In this document: one piece after another, positions 1 through 6,498 of the stretch | Layout of the letters: each line of letters begins with the position of its first letter | Position numbering within the stretch: the stretch's first letter is position 1 | The notes under the pieces: generated by a model | Told to the model about the DNA's origin: nothing | Databases searched by the model: none | Seen by the model: the letters and a program-made list of their open reading frames with translations, nothing else | Made by a program: the position numbers and the translations under genes | Source: an uncultured Flavobacteriales bacterium | Lineage (GTDB): Bacteria > Bacteroidota > Bacteroidia > Flavobacteriales_D > Sanyastnellaceae | Assembly: GCA_913057815.1 (NCBI GenBank) | Contig: CAJXOV010000129.1 | Span: 1 to 6,498, forward strand | Length of the DNA stretch: 6,498 bases | Direction: 5' to 3'

Positions 1-52
1 CATACGAGATGTAGAGAGGTCTCGTGGGCTCGGAGATGTTTATAAGAGACAG
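1..52 (+). other. Illumina Nextera P7-side adapter (assembly contamination)
   Basis: This is not genomic DNA. It reads as the 3' end of the P7 primer (catacgagat, 1-10), an 8-base i7 index gtagagag (11-18; the complement CTCTCTAC is the Nextera N707 index), the transposase adapter gtctcgtgggctcgg (19-33) and the 19-bp Tn5 mosaic end (34-52). The mosaic end has one mismatch to the standard AGATGTGTATAAGAGACAG: T instead of G at position 40. Genuine sequence starts at 53. The segment should be trimmed before submission or gene calling. Confidence 0.98.
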
Positions 53-852
53 GTCCCCGCCATTCCCGAGATAGTTACCAATTTTATGTCAGGATTCATG
101 ATAGCATGAAGGGCAAATGCTTGTTCAGCATTTTTTGGTTTTATTCCATAGTAATAGTCTTTGTCGACTCTAGAAATGTGTCCATGCTCTTCGGAATAAA
201 AAGCTAGCGCTGATGAAGAGTGGTTTTTTAGAATGTAAAAGTGGTTGTTACTTTTGCTATCTCCTAAAGCTGAGATCTTTCTACTTTTTCCATCAGTGTA
301 TATCTTTCTGATTACATCAGCATTCACATCTTCTACTATGCTAGTTCCGGTGTAAAGCATTTTCTGCTGATGAACTTTACCGGTTTCATAATCTTGGGCT
401 ACTATATCTAAGGCTTTGGCTTTTATTCTAAGGTTGATATCCTTAGTAACCATAGTCACTTTAAGCTCAGGGTTTTCGCGTTGCAATAGAAGAGCAACAT
501 CCAATATCAAATGATCATTCTTATACTCATTGAATAATTTATTAGCACTTTCATCAGTCCTTAGATTATTCAGAACAATTTTCAATCTTCCTTCATGCCC
601 ATTGTCCAATGGTATCCAGTCTTGGAGAGTATGTCCGTTACTCAGTCGGTCAATAGTACGAATGCATTCACGTGCTTCATAATTTTTCGTGTCATTCCCT
701 ATTTTAAAGTTATCTAATTCTTCCAGTACCGTAATAGGTATTGCTACGCAGTTATCCTGAAAGTTCATCAATGAATTATGATCATGGAGTAATACAGAAG
801 TATCTAGAACATAAATTTTATTCTCACACTTAACGCTCAGTTTCTTAGCCAT
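53..852 (-). CDS. PIN domain-PhoH family ATPase, 3' end missing
   Basis: PIN-PhoH (YlaK-like) protein, a cytoplasmic fusion of a PIN ribonuclease fold and a PhoH-type P-loop ATPase; the family is linked to RNA unwinding and cleavage. The N-terminal PIN domain covers about residues 11-155 and shows acidic residues where the family has its metal ligands: D17 (VLDTSVLLHD), E44, D113 and D138 (VTKDIN). A linker follows at about 160-235, and the PhoH domain begins at YGIKPKNAEQ (236-245). The reading then reaches GMAGT (263-267), the first half of the Walker A motif GMAGTGKT, where the left adapter starts. Family members have about 440-460 residues, so roughly 40% is lost, including the rest of the ATPase. 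The CLL and stop that follow are translated adapter (40-51). The third base of codon 267 is also adapter but leaves Thr unchanged. The ATG at 852-850 fits the usual N-terminus (MAKK...). The gene is divergent from the gene at 1165. Confidence 0.93.
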
Positions 853-878
853 AAAATATTATTTAGAATTAAACTAAT

Positions 879-913
879 AGCTATTCAGTCTTTCTATAGA
901 AGAATGAATAGCT
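879..913. repeat. Inverted repeat (hairpin) upstream of the PIN-PhoH gene
   Basis: AGCTATTCA (879-887) pairs perfectly with TGAATAGCT (905-913). After one G/A mismatch the stem continues with TCTT/AAGA (889-892 and 900-903) around a 7-nt loop. It lies 26-60 bp upstream of the PIN-PhoH ATG, so it could be a 5' leader hairpin or a protein-binding dyad. Neither strand has a good T-run straight after the stem, so a terminator is less likely. Confidence 0.55.
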
Positions 914-1104
914 CATTTATTTAGGTGGTTAGTCCCAATTTAGTGTCAAAGCAAAAGCATAGGTGATAAGGTGAAATTCGTTTTAAAGAAAGGGCCGTGT
1001 ATATTAATTATGGAAACTTAACGCTAAAGCAGTAGGCGGAAGTGTACTCAATAGTTCTCAATTGTTTCTAACTCACGATGAAATTCGAATAACTTTAGTT
1101 TGGA

Positions 1105-1112
1105 TAAGTTTG
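1105..1112 (+). promoter_or_regulatory. Candidate Bacteroidota -7 promoter box for the gene at 1165
   Basis: TAAGTTTG matches the Bacteroidota -7 consensus TAnnTTTG. It lies 52 bp upstream of the TTG start, which would give a leader of roughly 45 nt. The expected upstream TTG element (about 17-23 bp away) is poor; the nearest candidate is TTCG at 1084-1087. The match is short and the region AT-rich, so this is tentative. Confidence 0.35.
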
Positions 1113-1164
1113 GTGTATTTAAGGTACTTCGTAACTTCGCGGCTTATATAAAAGCGAAAATACT

Positions 1165-2409
1165 TTGGATATATTCGAAAAAATCAAAAATAATAGAGGG
1201 CCGTTAGGACAGCACTCTAAAGAGTCACACGGTTATTTCACCTTCCCTAAATTAGAAGGAGATATTTCTAACAAAATGAACTTCAGAGGAAAAGAGGTTT
1301 TAGTGTGGTCTATAAATAATTACTGTGGATTAGCTAATCACCCGGAAGTACGTCAAGTAGATGCGGATGCAGCTAAAGAGTGGGGTATGGGATATCCTAT
1401 GGGAGCTAGAATGATGTCTGGTCAAACCAAGTATCACGAGCAGTTAGAGAATGAACTTTCTGATTTCATGCAGAAAGAAGACACCTATTTATTAAACTTT
1501 GGTTATCAGGGCTGTATGTCTTGTATCGAGGCTTTAGTAGATAGAAACGATGTTATCGTTTATGACTCTGAATCTCATGCGTGCATGGTAGATGGAGTTA
1601 GGCTTCATCAAGGAAAACGATTCGTATATCAGCATAATGATATGGAAAGCTTCGTGAAGCAATTGGACAGAGCTAAAAGACTAACTGAAACTACTGGCGG
1701 AGGAATTTTGGTAGTAACTGAAGGAGTCTTTGGAATGGCTGGAGATCAAGGAAAGCTTAAAGAGATAGTTTCTTACAAAAAAGAATATGGTTTTAGATTG
1801 TTTGTGGATGACGCACACGGTTTCGGAACTATAGGAGAAAATGGTAGAGGAGCTGGAGATTTCCAAGGTGTACAAGATGAAATAGATGTTTATTTCGGAA
1901 CGTTCGCTAAATCTATGGCTACTATCGGAGCATTTATTTCGTCAGATGAGCAAATCATCGATTATATGAGATACAACATGCGTTCTCAAACATTTGCTAA
2001 ATCTTTACCTATGCCTATAGTTATAGGAGCTTTAAAGAGATTAGATATGTTAAGAACTCGTCCTGAGTTTAAGGAAAAATTATGGGAAGTGGCTACCGCT
2101 TTGCAGACAGGTTTAAAAGATGCAGGATTTGATATTGGAGCCACTAATTCAGCGGTTACTCCAGTTTTCCTTTCAGGAACATTAGGAGAGGCCACTAATC
2201 TTACATTGGATCTTAGAGAAAATCATGGTATTTTCTGCTCTATAGTGGTTTATCCTGTAGTGCCTAGAGATGTAATCATGCTTAGATTGATACCTACTGC
2301 TGATCATACATTAGAAGATGTGAAATACACAATAGATACATTTAGTAAAGTAAATGAGAAGTTAGCTTCTGGAGATTATGCTGCAGAGAAGATAGCTAGC
2401 TGGAGTTAA
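1165..2409 (+). CDS. Alpha-oxoamine synthase family PLP enzyme (Bacteroidetes GPLG type), substrate unknown
   Basis: Fold-type I PLP enzyme of the alpha-oxoamine synthase family (8-amino-7-oxononanoate synthase, glycine C-acetyltransferase, ALA synthase, serine palmitoyltransferase). These cytosolic dimers condense an amino acid with an acyl thioester and release CO2. Visible family residues are H138 (SESHACMVDG, stacks on the cofactor), D215 and H218 (VDDAHGFG), K249 (GTFAKSMATIGAF, Schiff-base lysine) and R374 (MLRLIPT, carboxylate binding). The length of 414 residues is normal and complete. The start is the TTG at 1165: no ATG lies between it and the in-frame TAA at 1132, and MDIFEKI then GPLGQ matches the usual beginning of this Bacteroidetes family. 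In place of the Spt loop GSRFLNGT it has GARMMSGQT (80-88), so it is not simply a second Spt. Databases often name such proteins glycine C-acetyltransferase or aminotransferase I/II; no threonine dehydrogenase or biotin gene is adjacent to support those names. A sulfonolipid cysteate acyltransferase (CapB/SulA) is another possibility. Family certain, substrate open. Confidence 0.93.
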   Translation: MDIFEKIKNNRGPLGQHSKESHGYFTFPKLEGDISNKMNFRGKEVLVWSINNYCGLANHPEVRQVDADAAKEWGMGYPMGARMMSGQTKYHEQLENELSDFMQKEDTYLLNFGYQGCMSCIEALVDRNDVIVYDSESHACMVDGVRLHQGKRFVYQHNDMESFVKQLDRAKRLTETTGGGILVVTEGVFGMAGDQGKLKEIVSYKKEYGFRLFVDDAHGFGTIGENGRGAGDFQGVQDEIDVYFGTFAKSMATIGAFISSDEQIIDYMRYNMRSQTFAKSLPMPIVIGALKRLDMLRTRPEFKEKLWEVATALQTGLKDAGFDIGATNSAVTPVFLSGTLGEATNLTLDLRENHGIFCSIVVYPVVPRDVIMLRLIPTADHTLEDVKYTIDTFSKVNEKLASGDYAAEKIASWS

Positions 2410-2429
2410 AAGCTAGTATTTAAAAATAT

Positions 2430-2466
2430 AAAAAGCCCACTTTGGAGAGATCCAAGTGGGCTTTTT
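2430..2466. terminator. Bidirectional rho-independent terminator
   Basis: An A-run (2430-2434) leads into GCCCACTT, which pairs with AAGTGGGC (2454-2461). There is one bulged T, then GGA/TCC closing a GAGA loop, and a TTTTT tract (2462-2466) ends it. The symmetric A-tract and T-tract mean it can work in both directions. It sits 20 bp after the stop of the plus-strand gene and 58 bp beyond the stop of the convergent pirin gene, so it probably ends both transcripts. Confidence 0.93.
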
Positions 2467-2524
2467 CGCTTTTAAAATTAATTCCTTTGCATAGCTAGGA
2501 TATTAAAATTAAGAAATTTCGTAT

Positions 2525-3664
2525 TTAACTTTTATCTTCAATAGTACCATCTGCGTGAGCTGCAAATCTACCTTTTTCTCTAGGGTGTACAGGTCCAGAC
2601 TCTTTCCACGGCCATCCTCCAAATTGGGTGTTTTGGTAATCTACAAATGCCTGTCTAATTTCTTCTTTAGTATTCATAACAAAAGGCCCATGCTGAACCA
2701 CTGGCTCGTTAATCGGCTTACCTTGGAGAATAAGAATGTGACACTCTTCTGATCCACTTTCAATAGTTATATCGTTCTCAGATTCAACATCAGCTGAGTG
2801 ATAATGAGCTAATGTTTCACCTTCAATTTTTAATTCATCTCCCTTATAGAAATAGACAGTTCTGTTGACTCCAGATTTTGCCTTTGGAAGAGTCCATTTA
2901 GCACCTTCGTCCATTTTAATATTCCAAACAGCTACATCATTTTCCGATGGGGATGCCCAAGAATTAGGTGGGGGAGAAGGAGCTTTTAAATCTCCAATTT
3001 GACCCGCTATAACTTCGACTTTAACTTTTCCAAACTCATCAGAATGTTCGAAGACAGGAATGGATTCTGCCCATAACATTTTAAAGTGTGGTTCTACAAA
3101 TTTATTCTTCTTAGGAAGATTTAACCAGATTTGGAATAGCTCCATTGGGTTGTCCTCAGTTTCTTTTACCAAAGGAAACATTTCGGCATGTTGAACACCT
3201 TTTCCTGAGGTCATCCACTGCACATCTCCATCTCCATATCTACCAGATGCACCCATGGAATCCGTGTGATCAACCATTCCTTCTCTTACTACAGTTATAG
3301 TCTCGAATCCTCTGTGTGGATGCCCAGGAAATCCTGGAACTTTATCTCCATGATACATTCTCCAGCCATCTTTAAGTAAAAAATCTTGACCAATGTTTCT
3401 TCCAGCTAAACTGGCCGAAGGACCCTGATTTTCATTTCCTTTAGGATAGGCATCTTCATGATGAACACAAAAAAGGAATGGGTCTTGAGTCTCCCATTGA
3501 AATCCTAAAGGTTTGATACTCTTTATAACTGGCATTAATTCGATATTCTTTTCAGTTTTGTTTTCAGATTTTAAAGTGAAAGCAGCAGTGGCAGCTAATA
3601 CTGAACCACTCGTCACTACTGTAGCCTTTTTTAGAAACCCTCTTCTGCTGTTCTTCTTTTCCAT
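2525..3664 (-). CDS. Pirin family protein with a twin-arginine (Tat) signal
   Basis: Bicupin of the pirin family; relatives include YhhW-type quercetin dioxygenases and human pirin, but the substrate here is unknown. All four metal ligands of the N-terminal cupin are present: H115 and H117 (GHPHRGFET), H159 and E161 (GVQHAEMF). The N-terminal pirin domain spans about 50-185, and the C-terminal domain about 245-345, ending in GPFVMNTKEEIRQAF (326-340). The N-terminus is a Tat signal: SRRGFLKK (6-13), then a mildly hydrophobic Ala/Thr/Val stretch (14-30) with a plausible cleavage near 27-29. This predicts export of the folded, metal-loaded protein to the periplasm, whereas classical pirins are cytoplasmic. 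No lipobox cysteine is seen. The 379 residues exceed the usual 230-300 of compact pirins because of the signal, an insertion around 225-242 and a C-terminal tail (about 348-379). The ATG at 3664 is supported because it includes the whole Tat motif. It is convergent with the gene at 1165 and divergent from the transporter gene. Confidence 0.93.
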   Translation of the reverse strand: MEKKNSRRGFLKKATVVTSGSVLAATAAFTLKSENKTEKNIELMPVIKSIKPLGFQWETQDPFLFCVHHEDAYPKGNENQGPSASLAGRNIGQDFLLKDGWRMYHGDKVPGFPGHPHRGFETITVVREGMVDHTDSMGASGRYGDGDVQWMTSGKGVQHAEMFPLVKETEDNPMELFQIWLNLPKKNKFVEPHFKMLWAESIPVFEHSDEFGKVKVEVIAGQIGDLKAPSPPPNSWASPSENDVAVWNIKMDEGAKWTLPKAKSGVNRTVYFYKGDELKIEGETLAHYHSADVESENDITIESGSEECHILILQGKPINEPVVQHGPFVMNTKEEIRQAFVDYQNTQFGGWPWKESGPVHPREKGRFAAHADGTIEDKS

Positions 3665-3721
3665 GTTCCGAAACTATGTGCTTTTTGCCTCGGAATAGTT
3701 GAACTAGATTAATAAGTGTTG

Positions 3722-3739
3722 TTTGCTAAATAAAGCAAA
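3722..3739. promoter_or_regulatory. Palindrome TTTGCT-N6-AGCAAA, possible operator
   Basis: Perfect 6-bp dyad (3722-3727 and 3734-3739) with a 6-nt spacer in the divergent region between the pirin and AI-2E genes. It lies 58 bp upstream of the pirin ATG, where a repressor or activator site would be expected. It is the weakest of the three dyads here because it is short and AT-rich. Confidence 0.35.
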
Positions 3740-3744
3740 TCAAA

Positions 3745-3766
3745 AATGTAAAAAGGTGTTTACATT
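3745..3766. promoter_or_regulatory. Palindrome AATGTAAA-N6-TTTACATT, possible operator
   Basis: Perfect 8-bp dyad (3745-3752 and 3759-3766) with a 6-nt spacer AAGGTG. The 22-bp size and symmetry suit a dimeric helix-turn-helix regulator. It lies 81 bp upstream of the pirin start and 74 bp upstream of the AI-2E start, so it could control either gene. The regulator family cannot be named from the sequence. Confidence 0.5.
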
Positions 3767-3775
3767 GTTTAGATA

Positions 3776-3792
3776 TTGGCAATTTTTGCCAA
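3776..3792. promoter_or_regulatory. Palindrome TTGGCAA-TTT-TTGCCAA, possible operator
   Basis: Perfect 7-bp dyad with a 3-nt spacer, 47 bp upstream of the AI-2E gene ATG. It is richer in G+C than its surroundings, which makes chance less likely. It could also form a small hairpin, but no T-run suggests a terminator on the plus strand, and both flanking genes start rather than end here. An operator is the simplest reading. Confidence 0.5.
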
Positions 3793-3839
3793 CTGTATTT
3801 TGATTTTAGAATTACCTTCGTAAAGTTAATTGCATAGAA

Positions 3840-4883
3840 ATGAATTCCAGCTTCAGAAATCTTAATAGAACTAATAACCTTCTAACGGTGATGGTTATAG
3901 TGTTAGTGTTTTATCTATTAAAAACACTTTCATTTATTTTTATTCCGTTGACTTTTGGAATGTTTGTCGCTTTACTATTTCTACCTGTTATGAGATGGTT
4001 AAGTTCTAAAAAATTTCCTAAGTGGTTAAGTATTGGTGTTGTAATTGGCATTATAGCTGTGGTTTTAAAATTATTTGGAGAGTTGATAAAGCTCTCTAGC
4101 AGAGAAATAATAAATGCAGACAGTGATTTTTTTCAACAAGCTGAACTAAAACTCACCACTCTTATTGGGAATGTAGAGGGGTTTATTGGAATTGAGAGGA
4201 TTGGAAATGAAAATGTGTTACTCCATTATATCAGCCAAGCAAATCTTTTTAAAAATTTCGGGAATACCTTAGACTTTGTGGGAGATACACTTACTATGAT
4301 TTTAATGACTGTATTCTTTGGTGTCTTACTTCTTATGGATTCTTTTAATTTTGAGAAGCTACTCACGAAGGCCGTTTTTAAGTCAAAATTAATGTCTGTT
4401 AGAACATTTTTGAAAATTGAAAAGGATATAGCTAGGTTTTTGATTGTTAAGTTTCTAGTGAGTTTTGGTACGGGCGTTGGTTTCACTTTGGCTTGTTATG
4501 CATTTGATGTGAGTTTTCCTATTTTCTGGGGAGTATTTGCCTTTTTGATCAATTTTGTACAGATGGTTGGAAGTGTAATTTCGGTGGTGCTTCTTTCTGT
4601 TTTTGCGTTTGTGGAGATAGATTCGTACACAGTTCTCTTGGTTTTTTCTTTAATAATTACTGGAGTACAAGTCTTATTTGGTGCAGTTTTAGAACCCATT
4701 TTTATGGGGAAAACATTCTCCCTTAACGTGGTGACAGTTTTAGTAATGCTAATGCTATGGGGATTTATATGGGGAGTTCCTGGACTTATCATGGCCATTC
4801 CTATTACTGTAATTCTGAAAATTATTTTAGAGCAAATTCCGTCAACTAGTATTATAGCTGAAATGATGTCAGGGGAGAGTTGA
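3840..4883 (+). CDS. AI-2E (PerM/TqsA) family membrane transporter
   Basis: Inner-membrane protein of the AI-2E transporter superfamily (PF01594). Members export or take up diverse small solutes: TqsA exports autoinducer-2, others are ion antiporters, so the substrate is not predictable. Hydrophobic segments are at about 13-27, 30-50, 62-80, 148-166, 200-222, 225-256, 262-285 and 296-330, with a soluble stretch (about 85-145) between the third and fourth, the family arrangement. The C-terminal signature is clear: LEPIFMGKTFSLN (284-296) and MLWGFIWGVPGLIMAIP (305-321). The conserved NFIPxIGS element reads NFVQMVGS (238-245), with Gln241 in place of the usual proline. The 347-residue length is normal. 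The ATG at 3840 gives a short polar N-terminus before the first helix, as expected; no strong Shine-Dalgarno is seen, as is common in Bacteroidota. The gene stands alone, divergent from the pirin gene and convergent with spt. Confidence 0.92.
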   Translation: MNSSFRNLNRTNNLLTVMVIVLVFYLLKTLSFIFIPLTFGMFVALLFLPVMRWLSSKKFPKWLSIGVVIGIIAVVLKLFGELIKLSSREIINADSDFFQQAELKLTTLIGNVEGFIGIERIGNENVLLHYISQANLFKNFGNTLDFVGDTLTMILMTVFFGVLLLMDSFNFEKLLTKAVFKSKLMSVRTFLKIEKDIARFLIVKFLVSFGTGVGFTLACYAFDVSFPIFWGVFAFLINFVQMVGSVISVVLLSVFAFVEIDSYTVLLVFSLIITGVQVLFGAVLEPIFMGKTFSLNVVTVLVMLMLWGFIWGVPGLIMAIPITVILKIILEQIPSTSIIAEMMSGES

Positions 4884-4964
4884 TTTCTTCTTCTTTAGTT
4901 TATACACTCTTTATCTCTCCAATTTAATCCTTTCGCACAACCTTATATTCTTCTGTTTGGAGAC
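4884..4964. other. Convergent intergenic gap
   Basis: This 81-bp pyrimidine-rich gap (on the plus strand) lies between the stops of the AI-2E and spt genes. It has no clear intrinsic terminator. The only dyad is TCTCCAA (4916-4922) with TTGGAGA (4957-4963), separated by a 34-nt loop and without a T-run, so termination here is probably by another route or by overlap of the two transcripts. Confidence 0.5.
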
Positions 4965-6453
<1,489 letters not shown>

Positions 6454-6498
6454 CTGTCTCTTATACACATCTCCGAGCCCACGAGACCTCTCTACATC
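6454..6498 (-). other. Illumina Nextera P7-side adapter (assembly contamination)
   Basis: Reverse orientation of the left-end adapter: Tn5 mosaic end CTGTCTCTTATACACATCT (6454-6472, exact), ccgagcccacgagac (6473-6487), i7 index ctctctac (6488-6495, Nextera N707) and the first bases of the P7 primer complement (6496-6498). The index matches the one at positions 11-18, so both ends come from read-through in the same library. Genuine DNA ends at 6453. Confidence 0.98.

Larger units (their letters stand above)
853..1164. other. Divergent intergenic region without a gene
   Basis: This 312-bp gap separates the minus-strand PIN-PhoH gene from the plus-strand alpha-oxoamine synthase gene. I read both strands and saw only very short open frames, for example an ATG at 1010 that stops after three codons. 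It should hold the promoters of both genes. It contains a hairpin at 879-913, a candidate -7 box at 1105-1112, a 9-bp direct repeat TGAAATTCG (972-980 and 1079-1087), and a small inverted repeat TTCGC/GCGAA (1136-1140 and 1154-1158) just before the TTG start. The last two may be chance. Confidence 0.7.

Noticed and set aside
1681..2195. Minus-strand ORFs of 64 and 69 codons within the 1165-2409 gene
   Set aside because: They lie inside a strongly conserved enzyme gene, encode low-complexity sequence, and are frame shadows.
1165..2409. Naming the enzyme BioF or Kbl (glycine C-acetyltransferase)
   Set aside because: Shared family residues do not fix the substrate, no biotin or threonine dehydrogenase gene is adjacent, and the substrate loop differs from the Kbl and BioF patterns I know.
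2555..3698. Plus-strand ORFs of 65 and 61 codons opposite the pirin gene
   Set aside because: Antisense shadows of a complete pirin gene with its metal ligands and Tat signal intact.
4226..4798. Minus-strand ORFs of 86 and 100 codons within the AI-2E gene
   Set aside because: They are antisense to a clear membrane-protein gene, rich in Lys/Thr/Ser as expected for the complement of hydrophobic codons, with no family features.
4916..4963. Terminator between the AI-2E and spt genes
   Set aside because: The 7-bp dyad has a 34-nt loop and no T-run, so it does not qualify as an intrinsic terminator.

Overview
This is an AT-rich contig of about 6.4 kb from a Bacteroidota bacterium, probably of the Flavobacteriales or Cytophagales type. 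That assignment rests on gene content: a Bacteroidetes-type serine palmitoyltransferase, a second Bacteroidetes-conserved alpha-oxoamine synthase beginning in the M-D-I-F/GPLG style, a PIN-PhoH protein, and weak Shine-Dalgarno sequences. The sequence does not allow a genus call. Both ends are artificial. Positions 1-52 and 6454-6498 are the Illumina Nextera P7-side adapter (Tn5 mosaic end, transposase adapter and an 8-base i7 index), so genuine DNA runs from about 53 to 6453.

Layout from left to right: a PIN-PhoH ATPase gene on the minus strand, cut inside its Walker A motif by the left adapter; a 312-bp divergent gap with no gene; a plus-strand alpha-oxoamine synthase family gene with a TTG start (1165-2409); a strong bidirectional terminator (2430-2466); a minus-strand pirin-family gene with a Tat signal (2525-3664); a 175-bp divergent regulatory region with three short palindromes; a plus-strand AI-2E/PerM-family membrane transporter (3840-4883); an 81-bp convergent gap; a minus-strand serine palmitoyltransferase gene, spt (4965-6203); and about 250 bp of AT-rich non-coding DNA up to the right adapter.

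Every adjacent gene pair is divergent or convergent, so the five genes are five separate transcription units and nothing here looks like an operon. The clearest metabolic signal is sphingolipid synthesis: Spt makes 3-ketosphinganine. The other alpha-oxoamine synthase in the window has the same catalytic residues but a different substrate loop, and its substrate cannot be read from the sequence. It could act on another amino acid, for example cysteate in sulfonolipid synthesis, but that is a hypothesis. I found no mobile element, CRISPR array, RNA gene or clear new multi-gene system. The region reads as ordinary chromosomal DNA.
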